Assembly (NCBI RefSeq): GCF_004364125.1
Contig: NZ_SNZV01000001.1
Coordinates: 372,001-436,000 of the forward strand
DNA from: Sphingobacterium paludis
GTDB taxonomy: Bacteria > Bacteroidota > Bacteroidia > Sphingobacteriales > Sphingobacteriaceae
Direction of reading: 5' to 3'
Length of the DNA stretch: 64,000 bases
The notes under the pieces were generated by a model. It saw only the letters and a list, made by a program, of their open reading frames with translations. It was not told the DNA's origin and searched no databases. The translations under genes were made by a program, and so were the position numbers. This document shows positions 1 through 8,385 of this stretch, piece after piece; positions within the stretch are counted from its first letter, which is position 1; every line of letters starts with the position of its first letter.

Positions 1-200
1 TCACTAATTTGGCTCCGGTCGAATTTGTGCGCGATATGCGACTGGAGAAGTCGAAAATCCTGCTGGATCAAGGGATGGCTAATATCTCGGAGGTCGCTTA
101 CAGTGTGGGTTTTAATAACCCCAAGTATTTTAGTACCTGCTTTAAAGAAAAATTCGCCGTATCGCCTAAAAACTATCTTTTGCAGCATCGACAGCATTAA
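1..200 (+). CDS. AraC-type helix-turn-helix regulator, C-terminal fragment
   Basis: Only the last 65 or so codons lie in the window; the reading frame is open to the left edge. The visible part is the second half of an AraC/XylS DNA-binding domain: a recognition-helix region (VAYSVGFNNPKYFSTCFK) and the closing helix (KFAVSPKNYL). The sequence before it (LAPVEFVRDMRLEKSKILL) is the linker helix of the domain. In Bacteroidota this type of ending is common both in plain AraC regulators and at the end of hybrid two-component sensors; which one this is cannot be told from the fragment. The TTG near the left edge is not a real start, because the frame continues upstream of it. Confidence 0.85.
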   Translation, partial: TNLAPVEFVRDMRLEKSKILLDQGMANISEVAYSVGFNNPKYFSTCFKEKFAVSPKNYLLQHRQH

Positions 201-356
201 TAATTGATAATTTGGTATTTGTAGCGGTATTTACTGAGGCAAAGATACGCCCTACAATTCGACATTGTACGAATGACACGCTATACGCAACAGTAACGCT
301 TGTTAGCGCATCAACAGCAGGAATAGCCAAAAAAGCTGATCCTGCTGTTAGCATGA

Positions 357-860
357 CTATCTTCCCAATGCTTTTCGCCGCTCGATTTCCGCCTGTAAGC
401 TTTGAAACCAGCCCTGATAGACTGCCGAATCATAAATCATTCGTTCTTTCGTGTTCTTATTGACATGTCCAGAGTCGTTATAATTGGTTGACTCCGCGCC
501 TTCGTACAACGTTATTTTAACTTCTGTTAAGGAGTCATTAATTCCCTCGACATAGAACATCGCTTTGGACGTATTAGCGTCTCTGGAACTGCCCCATAAC
601 GCTTGTTGTATATTTGCATTCTTATTCTCGATACGTTTGTTCGCATTTATGATCCCAACGGCCACATCAGCTCGATCTATGATGTAGCTCTCCGACTGGA
701 GCAAGCTGATAGCTGATTTAAATACCAAGCTCTGTTCAGCATCAAATTGTTTGGTAGTCAATATCTTCACTTCTGTCGGCGATTTTGTAATCATCTTCGT
801 CGCGCAAGAACTTAATAGCATTATGGTAAAAAGGAATATACTAATTTTCTTCATGTTCAT
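357..860 (-). CDS. small exported lipoprotein of unknown function
   Basis: The protein starts with MNMKKISIFLFTIMLL and has a lipobox LSSC, so it is probably lipid-anchored after cleavage. A longer reading from 926 would put 22 residues before the signal peptide and overlap the upstream gene, so the start at 860 (or 854) is preferred. The mature part of about 150 residues has no motif that I recognise; it contains a stretch KRIENKNANIQQALWGSS and ends in a charged helix ERRKALGR. It lies 13 bp downstream of the SmpA/BamE-like lipoprotein on the same strand, so the two are probably co-transcribed. Function unknown. Confidence 0.75.
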   Translation of the reverse strand: MNMKKISIFLFTIMLLSSCATKMITKSPTEVKILTTKQFDAEQSLVFKSAISLLQSESYIIDRADVAVGIINANKRIENKNANIQQALWGSSRDANTSKAMFYVEGINDSLTEVKITLYEGAESTNYNDSGHVNKNTKERMIYDSAVYQGWFQSLQAEIERRKALGR

Positions 861-873
861 GTATTTTATGCGC

Positions 874-1251
874 TTAATAGGTGGTGGAAACAACGGAGTA
901 GTTTGACACGATATCGTCTTTATCAAAGGTAATGATCAGATCAAATGTTGTGCTGCTTGTACTCTGGCTAGCACGTCGTCCGGCAAAAAAAGTCGTCGAT
1001 CCTGACCTGTTCTCTACAGCCATTTTATTATAGCTCCAAACTTCTCGGTTGGCTTTGTTTTTCGAAATGAGATTCGGAGAGCCGAATAGTTTGATGATTT
1101 CTTCCTGCGTTGTTTCACGCTCGATGATCTTGCTTTTAACTATACCTACAGTTAGGTTGCTTTTCTCAGCAGATGCGTCTGCCGCATATCTGGGGTATTT
1201 ACAAGCAACAGTGGATAAGATTAATAATCCGGAGAGTAATATTTTATACAT
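874..1251 (-). CDS. SmpA/BamE (OmlA)-like lipoprotein
   Basis: A protein of 125 residues with a lipoprotein signal peptide (MYKILLSGLLILSTVAC). The mature part reads LTVGIVKSKIIERETTQEEI followed by KLFGSPNLISKNKANREVWS, the typical arrangement of small SmpA/OmlA/BamE-fold lipoproteins, in which a short helix pair bearing a GxP motif precedes a tryptophan-containing strand and a final strand (DLIITFDKDDIV). True BamE is a subunit of the proteobacterial BAM complex; this protein is only fold-related, and its role here is not known. First gene of a two-lipoprotein operon. Confidence 0.65.
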   Translation of the reverse strand: MYKILLSGLLILSTVACKYPRYAADASAEKSNLTVGIVKSKIIERETTQEEIIKLFGSPNLISKNKANREVWSYNKMAVENRSGSTTFFAGRRASQSTSSTTFDLIITFDKDDIVSNYSVVSTTY

Positions 1252-1625
1252 ATTTTTATTTTTTTGTAAATATATATAGTTTATGGCAATAAGTGTAGTT
1301 TTATATTTCTTTTTAATTATTTACTATCTATTAAAGTTGCATCAAAGTGAATTATTGATTTTAATTTAGGCTATTTTTTCTGTTTAAACACCTGTTTATT
1401 AGTTGTATAAAAAAATTACGTTTTATGAAATATAAACAATTTGTGATATAAAAATGAAAAATTATACCCAACCCTTTCCTTGTCCTAAGTCGTAAAGCCT
1501 TTGGAGCGGGTGCATAAGCGTACATTCACGATTTAATTCTGTTATTCATTGATTTGGCTACATCGATCAGCTCGCAATAGACCAATTTTGTTGCATCGAT
1601 TTCAATCCTATAAAACAAAGAAAAG
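1252..1625. other. intergenic region, no gene seen
   Basis: A strongly AT-rich gap of about 370 bp between the divergent lipoprotein and SDR genes. It must hold both promoters, but I find no perfect TAnnTTTG box. The nearest match for the SDR gene is CAATTTTG at 1583-1590 (7 of 8), about 35 bp before the start codon. No RNA gene or hairpin stands out. Confidence 0.5.
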
Positions 1626-2465
1626 ATGGAAACAAAAAAAGTATGGTTAGTCACTGGAGCATCGAAAGGTTTAGGACTCACCTTAGTGAAAAAATTGGTA
1701 CAACAAGGCTATTGCGTGGCGGCTACCTCTCGAAAGGCGCAAGCGTTGATCGATAGTGTAGGGCCACTTTCAGCAAGCTTCCTACCCCTTGAAGTAAAGT
1801 TGACCGATAATGGCGACGTCAAAGCCGCTATTGAAAAAGCTATCGGGCATTTTGGTAGAATCGACGTCGTGGTTAACAATGCGGGGTATGGGCAAATAGG
1901 CACCCTCGAAGAGCTGAGTGACGAGGAGGCACGGGAAAATTTCGACGTCAATGTTTTCGGAACCCTACATGTTATCCGACACGTCATGTCTCATTTACGG
2001 GGTCAGCGATCGGGGAAAATCTTTAATGTTTCCTCTGTAGGAGGTTTCTTTGGGGGATTCCCAGGATGGGGTATTTATTGCTCCAGCAAGTTTGCGGTAG
2101 CGGGGTTTACGGAAGCATTAGCCGAGGAAGTAAAAGCATTTGGTATTAGCGCGACGGTGGTTTATCCCGGATATTTCCGTACGGAATTTCTCTCTCGAAG
2201 TTCTGTACGAACACCCGCCTCTCCTTTGGCTGATTATGAAGCCGCGCGGCAATCCGAACAGGCACATTTAGAAAGCATTGGCGGCAATCAGCCAAATGAT
2301 CCAGAAAAGGCGGCAGACGTATTGATTGCGATCAGCAATCTTGAAACAGCCCCCTTACATTTGCTGTTGGGTGAAGATGCTTACGGGATGTTTGAGGAAA
2401 AGGTGAACCGTATGACACAAGACGTAGAACAATGGAAAAGCTACACGCTATCTACAGCATATTAA
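1626..2465 (+). CDS. short-chain dehydrogenase/reductase (classical SDR)
   Basis: A 279-residue NAD(P)-dependent oxidoreductase of the SDR superfamily. The Rossmann motif TGASKGLG is at residues 10-17, NNAG at 84-87, the catalytic Ser at about 137 (NVSS), and the active-site YCSSK with Tyr151 and Lys155. A PGYFRTEF segment follows, as in classical SDRs after the active site. The basic residue after the TGAS glycine (Lys14) and the SRK at 35-37 fit NADP(H) preference, which is an inference. Its 3' end overlaps the next gene by 34 bp, and an AraC regulator follows. This SDR/lipoprotein/AraC arrangement suggests an inducible detoxification or small-molecule reduction operon; the substrate is unknown. 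Confidence 0.93.
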   Translation: METKKVWLVTGASKGLGLTLVKKLVQQGYCVAATSRKAQALIDSVGPLSASFLPLEVKLTDNGDVKAAIEKAIGHFGRIDVVVNNAGYGQIGTLEELSDEEARENFDVNVFGTLHVIRHVMSHLRGQRSGKIFNVSSVGGFFGGFPGWGIYCSSKFAVAGFTEALAEEVKAFGISATVVYPGYFRTEFLSRSSVRTPASPLADYEAARQSEQAHLESIGGNQPNDPEKAADVLIAISNLETAPLHLLLGEDAYGMFEEKVNRMTQDVEQWKSYTLSTAY

Positions 2466-2770
2466 TCGCGATCACCTTGTCGGTGATTGGTTGTAAACAT
2501 CTTAAACATCCATCCATGGAATCAATAGAAGAAACCAAGGCATATATCGGTATGTGGGTCACTGCGGACGGCTACATCCGGCACGAACTTCTGCCAAACA
2601 ATCGCTATGACGAGGCACGCGGAAACCGCAAAAGCGCTTATCAAGGTCGTTTTAAGGTCACCGGCAACCATATTGACTACAAAGACGACACCGGTTTTAC
2701 GGCAGATGGTGAATTTAAAGATGGAATTTTGTACCATGCCGGTATGATTTTATATAAAGAAAAAAACTAA
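2432..2770 (+). CDS. Atu4866-family lipocalin-like lipoprotein
   Basis: A protein of 112 residues. Residues 1-21 form a lipoprotein signal peptide ending SVIGC. The rest reads YIGMWVTADGYIRHELLPNN, then RYDEARGNRKSAYQGRFKV and DDTGFTADGEF, the hallmark of the small beta-barrel Atu4866 domain. Members of this family are usually cytoplasmic or periplasmic proteins of about 80-110 residues, often next to SDR oxidoreductases; a ligand-binding role is supposed but not proven. The start codon lies inside the end of the SDR gene (34-bp overlap in another frame), so translation may be coupled. Confidence 0.85.
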   Translation: MEKLHAIYSILIAITLSVIGCKHLKHPSMESIEETKAYIGMWVTADGYIRHELLPNNRYDEARGNRKSAYQGRFKVTGNHIDYKDDTGFTADGEFKDGILYHAGMILYKEKN

Positions 2771-2780
2771 TTTAGTAAGG

Positions 2781-3695
2781 ATGAAAACAACATTCCGCCT
2801 CAACTCGATCGCCGAATTCCATGCGTTCTGTAAGCTACCTCATCCGGAGCACCCGTTGATCAGCTTGGTCGATTATAGCCAGGTTTCCTATCCGTTTGAT
2901 GAAACTAACGTGAAGTGGGTTCAGAACTTTTACACCATCGGGTTGAAGCGGAATGTCCATGGCAAATTCAACTATGGGCAACAGGAATACGATTTTAATT
3001 CGGGAATTCTTTCTTTTATTGCTCCGGCCCAGTTTTTGAAATTAGAAATCGACCTCAATAAGGTGGTGGAGCCTACAGGTTGGTTGTTGCTTATCCACCC
3101 GGATTTTCTGTGGAATACTGCATTGACAAAAAAAATAAAGTCGTATGACTTCTTCCAGTATGCTGTTAACGAAGCCCTTTTTCTTTCCGACAAAGAAGAA
3201 AAAATAATTGTTGATATTCTCCGTAATATCGAAAAGGAGTACCAATCCAATATCGATAAATTCAGTCAGGAACTGATTATTGCGCAACTTGATATGCTGT
3301 TAATTTATTCCGAACGTTTTTATGAGCGTCAGTTTTTAACCCGAAGAAAGTCGAACTACGAGTTGTTAGCGCGTTTCGAAAATCTGCTCGCCGATTACTT
3401 TGATCAGGGTGCTTTATTGCAAAACGGAATGCCAACGGTTACCAGCATTGCCGAACAATTAAATATATCACCAAATTATCTAGGAACACTTTTGCGCTTG
3501 CATACCCAACAAAATACGCAGCAACACATCCAAAACAAATTGATAGACTACGCGAAGGAGCAGTTGAGCAGCACCAACCTCTCGGTCAGTGAGATTGCTT
3601 ACGCCCTGGGATTCGAACATCCCCAATCGTTTAGCAAATTGTTTAAAAGTAAAACTAGCCAAACACCCGTAGCATTTCGACAGTCCTTTAACTGA
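2781..3695 (+). CDS. AraC family transcriptional regulator
   Basis: A 304-residue regulator. The C-terminal 100 residues hold two helix-turn-helix units: the first around TSIAEQLNISPNYLGTLLR, the second LSVSEIAYALGFEHPQSFSK with the closing FKSKTSQTPVAFRQ. The N-terminal 190 residues are a cupin-like sensing part as in regulators that sit beside SDR genes. It starts 11 bp after the Atu4866-type gene and is probably the local regulator of this three-gene operon, by position only. The inducer is unknown. Confidence 0.92.
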   Translation: MKTTFRLNSIAEFHAFCKLPHPEHPLISLVDYSQVSYPFDETNVKWVQNFYTIGLKRNVHGKFNYGQQEYDFNSGILSFIAPAQFLKLEIDLNKVVEPTGWLLLIHPDFLWNTALTKKIKSYDFFQYAVNEALFLSDKEEKIIVDILRNIEKEYQSNIDKFSQELIIAQLDMLLIYSERFYERQFLTRRKSNYELLARFENLLADYFDQGALLQNGMPTVTSIAEQLNISPNYLGTLLRLHTQQNTQQHIQNKLIDYAKEQLSSTNLSVSEIAYALGFEHPQSFSKLFKSKTSQTPVAFRQSFN

Positions 3696-3834
3696 TTACG
3701 CGCACATTGCTATGCGATAAATGAACCCCGCTATCTTCTTTTGTGAACGATTGTATACAACTTTTTTTTGATGTTTAAACAGCTAAGCAATTGTCGCTGT
3801 GGTTGAATATCGAATAAAAACTACAAATATTTAC

Positions 3835-3846
3835 GCAATCGATTGC
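3835..3846. promoter_or_regulatory. perfect 12-bp palindrome, possible operator
   Basis: GCAATCGATTGC is a perfect inverted repeat with a central CG, the shape of LacI/GalR-family operators. It lies about 40 bp upstream of a near-consensus -7 box (GATATTTG, 3886-3893, 7 of 8) and 72 bp upstream of the first small paralogue gene. No LacI-type regulator is adjacent, so its use as an operator is an inference. Confidence 0.35.
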
Positions 3847-3917
3847 TTTAAATGATTTCTATGATAACTTCAGCTTAGATTATCCGATATTTGCCTCCGA
3901 TAAATCCACGATTTGAA

Positions 3918-4193
3918 ATGGAGAGGAAGAGTTTAAAGAGAGTTGGCGACGCAATATTAACCGTGCATCCACCTAATAGTTCGTATGTAGCCAGTTACTT
4001 TATGGTTGAACATACTGACCAGATCACCGGCGTCGGACTTTTTCATGACGCCAACGAAGATTGTACGGTGGCTATGGTACGTGATGTCGATGGTTTAAAA
4101 ATGACGTTAGCCTATTGTGCCGATAATTATCCGATCAATTACAGCGATATTCAAGAATTAAAAAAAATATACGAATCAAAATTCCCCCGTTAA
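3918..4193 (+). CDS. small protein of unknown function, paralogue A
   Basis: A 91-residue soluble protein with no signal peptide or recognised domain. The ATG at 3918 is chosen over 3891 because from there the protein aligns end to end and without a gap with the next gene product (also 91 residues; about 31 identical positions, including ILT at 13-15, ASY at 25-27, CT at 49-50, YP at 71-72 and KIY at 83-85). A near-consensus -7 box at 3886-3893 also favours the later start. Function unknown. Confidence 0.75.
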   Translation: MERKSLKRVGDAILTVHPPNSSYVASYFMVEHTDQITGVGLFHDANEDCTVAMVRDVDGLKMTLAYCADNYPINYSDIQELKKIYESKFPR

Positions 4194-4286
4194 CGTTTTA
4201 TAAGAAGACACAACGATAATGACCATCAAATTTTTCGCTATTTTTGGCGGTTGATAGCGTTGTTGTTACTTATATAAAACGTCGCA

Positions 4287-4562
4287 ATGGATAGAATGGA
4301 ATTGGTAAAAACAGGAGAATCTATATTAACGACTACTGTTTTAGATGGTCTTTATAGAGCCTCCTATTGGTTGGTTTCTTACCGGGAAAAAATCGTAGGC
4401 GTAGCCCTGTACCACAACAGCAATAAGCACTGTACACTGGCACTCGTAAGCGATAAAAACGGCGAGAAACAGATGCTCGGCCATTTCCGCGATGGCTATC
4501 CCGTACCCGACAAAGAGTTTTACGAATTACATAAAATATACGACTGGGCCTTCCAGAAGTAA
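4287..4562 (+). CDS. small protein of unknown function, paralogue B
   Basis: A 91-residue soluble protein, equal in length to the preceding gene product and about 34 percent identical to it by direct count, so the pair arose by tandem duplication. Conserved positions are spread over the whole length (RASYW, VGVALYH, HCTLALV, YPV, ELHKIYDW). The start MDRMELVKTG could also be the internal ATG three codons on. No known domain recognised. It is separated from its paralogue by 93 bp and from the next small gene by 37 bp. Confidence 0.75.
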   Translation: MDRMELVKTGESILTTTVLDGLYRASYWLVSYREKIVGVALYHNSNKHCTLALVSDKNGEKQMLGHFRDGYPVPDKEFYELHKIYDWAFQK

Positions 4563-4599
4563 AGGGATTTTAAATATTTATTACGTACATTAGTGCACT

Positions 4600-4848
4600 A
4601 TGGAATTAGTAAAAGTTACAAAAGAGGTGCTACAAGATGCCCAAAGCAGAGGATACACCGCCATTGTCACACAACATAATTCAAATCCACTTGAGCCCAT
4701 TTGGATCTTTGAAAAAGTTAAAGAAGATAAACTTATCCAGTTCGAAGAGGATCTCCACTCCTCATTTCAGGTTTGTTATGCCATTGCCGATGCGATTGAA
4801 ACCATCGATGAGCATCCGTTCATAGGAAAGGTAAATTTGCGTTCCTGA
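4600..4848 (+). CDS. small protein of unknown function
   Basis: An 82-residue soluble, acidic protein beginning MELVKVTKEVLQDAQSRGYT. The first five residues repeat those at positions 4-8 of the preceding protein, but the rest does not align, so it is not counted as a third paralogue. No domain recognised. Same strand as the two 91-residue paralogues and 37 bp after the second; possibly co-transcribed. It ends 21 bp before the convergent glycosyltransferase gene. Confidence 0.6.
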   Translation: MELVKVTKEVLQDAQSRGYTAIVTQHNSNPLEPIWIFEKVKEDKLIQFEEDLHSSFQVCYAIADAIETIDEHPFIGKVNLRS

Positions 4849-4869
4849 AATTTAGGCCATTCCGCTACA

Positions 4870-6033
4870 TCAGCCATCTATAATTGTTTGGAATAGCTGC
4901 GCATAGCCCTTTACCATTTTATTCCATCCAAAGTGTGAAATGGTAAATGCTCGATATGCTAGCTTTTTGTTTGTGTAGTCTTCCTGCGCGGAAAGAACCT
5001 GCTCAATGGTTGTGGTCCAGGCGGCTGCATTTCCATGCTGCACATGTATACCATTTTTATTATCTAAGATGGCATCGGTAATTCCTTCTATGTCTGCAGC
5101 AAGCACCAGGGTGCCGCACATGCTGGCCTCTAAGCAAACCAAGCCAAAACCTTCCATATCCCCACGAATTTTTATGTTGGGCATCAGGAAGGCGTGTGCA
5201 TGGGTCAACAAGATCCTGAGGTCGTCTAAAGGCAGTTTGCCCAAATGGCGTATGCGCTGCGTGTGGTTTCCTTCGTGTAATACATGTCGAATGTCTGCTT
5301 GATCGGAAGGAAAACCAAGAAATAGCATAATCAGGTGTTGCCAGTGCTTGGGTAGCCACCTCAGCCATTTTTCGATTTTCGTAGGTTGGTGCTGGAAGGG
5401 ACCCGCCATCAGGAGTAATACATCTTCCGGTAGTTGGGGTAGTACCTCGCGAATGAACCACGAAAAGCCTTTTCGCCTCACCGGTCTGCCGAGCATCACC
5501 AGTATTTTTTTATACGGAGGTAGCGCGTATGTACGCTGAAAAACATCCCATTGCTTCGCACAGGGTGCCGAGGAGAGCTGATGATCGATGCCGTTCAAGA
5601 CCACGGATACCTTGTGCTTTTCTACGCCGCGGTTAATAATGGCTTGGGCTGTCGCTCCGCTAACGGCAATGATGTGGTCAAACCGATTGAACTGAGGGAG
5701 GACAAATTGCTGGTACAAGGCTAGAGGAAACACCACATCGAGCCCATGTACGGTGACTACCCGCTTAACATGACCGTAGCCGCTGTGCCAAAGGCTGAAT
5801 GCAGCAATCAATCCGTCGTTGAAGTGTATCAGCGCAATCTTCGGGTGGCTATGAATAGCTTTTAATATCCGACTATTTAGCTTCCTGAAAAATTGGAAAT
5901 AGCTCTCTTCACCGGTATGAACAATGTGGTGTACCTTTGCACAGCTGCGCATACCATTGATCAGTTCGTAGCTTTGTTTTTCCATGCCGCCTGTAGCTGG
6001 CGGATACTTGTGGCTGACGAATAGCACTTCCAT
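4870..6033 (-). CDS. glycosyltransferase family 4 (GT-B)
   Basis: A 387-residue GT-B glycosyltransferase. The N-terminal acceptor domain starts MEVLFVSHKYPPATGGMEK with the glycine-rich GG loop; VTVHGLDVVFP and IIAVSGATAQAII are typical of the N-terminal half. The C-terminal donor domain has VMLGRPVRRKGFSWF and the EX7E motif in EGFGLVCLE. It is the last gene of a three-gene operon (GT, membrane protein, GT) and starts one base after the stop of the membrane protein gene. The donor and acceptor are unknown; given the partner genes, a glycolipid or cell-surface glycan product is likely. Confidence 0.92.
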   Translation of the reverse strand: MEVLFVSHKYPPATGGMEKQSYELINGMRSCAKVHHIVHTGEESYFQFFRKLNSRILKAIHSHPKIALIHFNDGLIAAFSLWHSGYGHVKRVVTVHGLDVVFPLALYQQFVLPQFNRFDHIIAVSGATAQAIINRGVEKHKVSVVLNGIDHQLSSAPCAKQWDVFQRTYALPPYKKILVMLGRPVRRKGFSWFIREVLPQLPEDVLLLMAGPFQHQPTKIEKWLRWLPKHWQHLIMLFLGFPSDQADIRHVLHEGNHTQRIRHLGKLPLDDLRILLTHAHAFLMPNIKIRGDMEGFGLVCLEASMCGTLVLAADIEGITDAILDNKNGIHVQHGNAAAWTTTIEQVLSAQEDYTNKKLAYRAFTISHFGWNKMVKGYAQLFQTIIDG

Positions 6034-6034
6034 A

Positions 6035-7030
6035 TCAAACGATTGTTAAGGCGGTGGTTTTTTTTGCGAAGCCGTAGCAGATCACACCTATCAGGAGCCA
6101 GAACAGCTGTCGCGAACGTCGCAAAATGGAAACCGCCAACCAAATGGATGTTGCCTCAATGCCTATCACACCCAAAACAAGTTTGTTTCCCAACTCCTCA
6201 ACCCCGATCTGTCCCGGAACAAAAGCACCTAAGCTCTTCACGATGATGACGCCCATATCCAGCAAAACGCCATGCATGATTTGTATGTCATAGCCGAGAA
6301 AAAGAAGAATGAAAAAAAACTCTAAACTACCTACCACCCAGTGCAACAACGAGAAGAAATACGAAACCCAGAACGCCTTCGGTTGCTGCTGATAAAAGTG
6401 TTGCGATTGGTAAACCAGTTTTCGAATCTGCCGATAAATACGCCTTGAGAAAGAACGTTCAGCGTCATCTGTATCTATTTTCAGGGTTTTATGCAGCAGA
6501 TAGAAAAAAGCACATTTCAAGACAAGGAGTGTGATGACCAAGAGCCCAATAAATTGTTCGAGGTATAATGGCATTGCGTTCGCCGAGTATAAAACCAACC
6601 ACGCCGCTGCAAACGTGAAGAGGAGCAGTTGAGAAAGTACAATCGTAATTCTAGAGACCACAATAGAAGAGGCTGACTGGGTACGAGCTATAGCGTAGGG
6701 TCTCAATAGTTCATCTTTCAACAAATCCCCGCCCACCACGCTTGAGGGATTGTATAAGCCTACCGTCTCGCCAACCTGCCGAACAACAAACAACTGCATC
6801 AAACTGATCTTTTTTCGCTCACCGCCCAAACAGATCCACCAGGAGAACGTTGCCAGAAAGTAAGCGATACCGGTGCACAGCAATAGGTAGAAAAAACGAA
6901 ACCCAATTTTATATAGTTCTTGCCATACCCTATTAAAATCCGTTTGCAGAATAAAGATAGTTAAGGGGACAAGAATGGCAGCGACGAAAAGTGGCTTCAG
7001 CCATTTCTTATTTCTTAACAGGCTGTCCAT
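6035..7030 (-). CDS. LPG synthase transmembrane domain (UPF0104) membrane protein
   Basis: A 331-residue integral membrane protein with about eight hydrophobic segments, matching the flippase/LPG_synthase_TM (AglD/MprF N-terminal) family. The family marks are visible: NPSSVVGGDLLKDELLRP in the middle and VPGQIGVEELGNKLVL near the C-terminus. The domain was named from MprF, but stand-alone forms beside glycosyltransferases are thought to move or support lipid-linked glycans; the aminoacyl-transferase half of MprF is missing here. It overlaps the upstream glycosyltransferase by 16 bp and precedes the next by one base, so all three are co-translated. Confidence 0.88.
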   Translation of the reverse strand: MDSLLRNKKWLKPLFVAAILVPLTIFILQTDFNRVWQELYKIGFRFFYLLLCTGIAYFLATFSWWICLGGERKKISLMQLFVVRQVGETVGLYNPSSVVGGDLLKDELLRPYAIARTQSASSIVVSRITIVLSQLLLFTFAAAWLVLYSANAMPLYLEQFIGLLVITLLVLKCAFFYLLHKTLKIDTDDAERSFSRRIYRQIRKLVYQSQHFYQQQPKAFWVSYFFSLLHWVVGSLEFFFILLFLGYDIQIMHGVLLDMGVIIVKSLGAFVPGQIGVEELGNKLVLGVIGIEATSIWLAVSILRRSRQLFWLLIGVICYGFAKKTTALTIV

Positions 7031-8190
7031 AGCAAGTTAGCGATTGACGATCCAGCCAAGGTTTTAACATCTTCGAAGTAGCGTTCTGCAAGATTTTCCC
7101 AATTCAATTGCTGTACCTGCGCTAAAGCAGCATGGCTGATAACCTGGTGAAGCTCGGCATCGCGAAGCAGCAACGATAAGTGAATAAGGTAGTCTTCTGG
7201 AGATTTCGGCATGCACGTATAGCCGGTATGGCGATGGCGGATGAGATCTGCGCTGCCGCCACCATCTGCTATAACGCAGGGTAGACCAGAGGCCATGGCT
7301 TCGATAACAACATTGCCGTAGGTTTCGGAGGTGGATGTAAAAACAAAAGCATCGCACGATGCGTATAGCTTTGCCAGCTCATTATGTTCAAGTTTTCCAA
7401 GAAAATGTGCATTTGGCATTTGCCGTTGCATGTCTTCACGTGCTGCACCATCGCCCGCGATGATCAGGTTGTGTTCCAGGTCTCTACGCTGCAACCGCTG
7501 GTAAATTTCAATCAACGTTTGCACATTTTTTTCCCATACCAACCGACTTGCAAATAGGATGTTAGGCTTGTTATTTCCCGTTATCTGCATTACGTAACTT
7601 CGGTCTCTTTTGCTGGGATGGAAGAGATTCAGGTCAATACCGCGCTGCCATAGCGTAAGTTTAGCAGGGTCTACGCCGAAGTGCTCCAATTGTCTGATCA
7701 TTGACTGCGAAGGCACATAAACGCTTTCGCAGCTGTTGTAAAATTTTCGACTGGCCGAAATCATCCAGCGCTCCACCGGTTTAATTAAAGCAGGCATTTT
7801 CCGAAAGTAATAGGGGATATAGGATATGAAATTCGTATGGTAGATGCTAATGACCGGTATATTGCGTTGGCGTGCATAGCGCGAGGCAAAGAAACCCAAC
7901 AGGGAGGGGGTAGCAATGTGGATCACATCAGGCTGAAAGGCATCTAATTCTTGTTTTAGTTGTTCCTTGACAAGCATGGGTATCGCGAGGCAATAGTCTT
8001 TGTTCACACCCGTATTGATGGTCGGAATTTTAAACGAGGCGTGCCCTGTGATGTGATCTGGCCCTTTTCCGTACACAAATAGGTAGGAGAAACGCGATCG
8101 ATCGATTCTGTTAATGATCTGGAACATGGTCCGCGAGGCGCCGTCAAACTCTTCAATCAGTATCTCTGCAAAGAATGCTACTTTTACCAT
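7015..8190 (-). CDS. glycosyltransferase family 4 (MgtA/SQD2-like)
   Basis: A 391-residue GT-B enzyme. The start VKVAFFAEILIEEFDGASRT, then VIHIATPSLLGF and IYHTNFISYIPYYF, resemble enzymes that glycosylate lipid acceptors (SQD2, alpha-mannosyltransferase MgtA, diacylglycerol glucosyltransferases). The donor domain has FASRLVWEKNVQTLIE and the EX7E motif in SETYGNVVIEAMASG. First gene of the operon, divergent from the phosphodiesterase-like gene at 8386. A lipid-glycosylating role is an inference from subfamily resemblance and the membrane partner. Confidence 0.9.
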   Translation of the reverse strand: MVKVAFFAEILIEEFDGASRTMFQIINRIDRSRFSYLFVYGKGPDHITGHASFKIPTINTGVNKDYCLAIPMLVKEQLKQELDAFQPDVIHIATPSLLGFFASRYARQRNIPVISIYHTNFISYIPYYFRKMPALIKPVERWMISASRKFYNSCESVYVPSQSMIRQLEHFGVDPAKLTLWQRGIDLNLFHPSKRDRSYVMQITGNNKPNILFASRLVWEKNVQTLIEIYQRLQRRDLEHNLIIAGDGAAREDMQRQMPNAHFLGKLEHNELAKLYASCDAFVFTSTSETYGNVVIEAMASGLPCVIADGGGSADLIRHRHTGYTCMPKSPEDYLIHLSLLLRDAELHQVISHAALAQVQQLNWENLAERYFEDVKTLAGSSIANLLWTAC

Positions 8191-8352
8191 ATGATCAGGT
8201 TTCGTTATTTCTACGAAAATAGGTGATACATGTTTCCTAAATAAACACTGATTGTTAACGATTTATGAATTTTTTACCCGTCTTTAAATCGATTAAATAA
8301 TTCCGATATAAAAGATTCATTGTGAATTTACGAAGACATAACATGGGCTCCG

Positions 8353-8360
8353 TAGCTTTG
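8353..8360 (+). promoter_or_regulatory. Bacteroidota -7 promoter box
   Basis: TAGCTTTG matches the TAnnTTTG box exactly and lies 25 bp before the start codon of the phosphodiesterase-like gene. A -33 TTG at the usual 19-21 bp distance is not evident (the nearest is 30 bp away), so the call rests on the -7 box. Confidence 0.5.
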
Positions 8361-8385
8361 AAACAGCATCATCAACCGTTTCATT

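Noticed and set aside
166..354. 62-codon minus-strand frame that starts 2 bp after the stop of the 357-860 lipoprotein gene, with a hydrophobic start
   Set aside because: It overlaps the end of the AraC-type gene by 35 bp, has no homology I recognise and its composition is not distinctive; position alone is not enough.
212..463. 83-codon plus-strand frame after the AraC fragment
   Set aside because: It runs antisense into the well-supported lipoprotein gene at 357-860 and has no domain.
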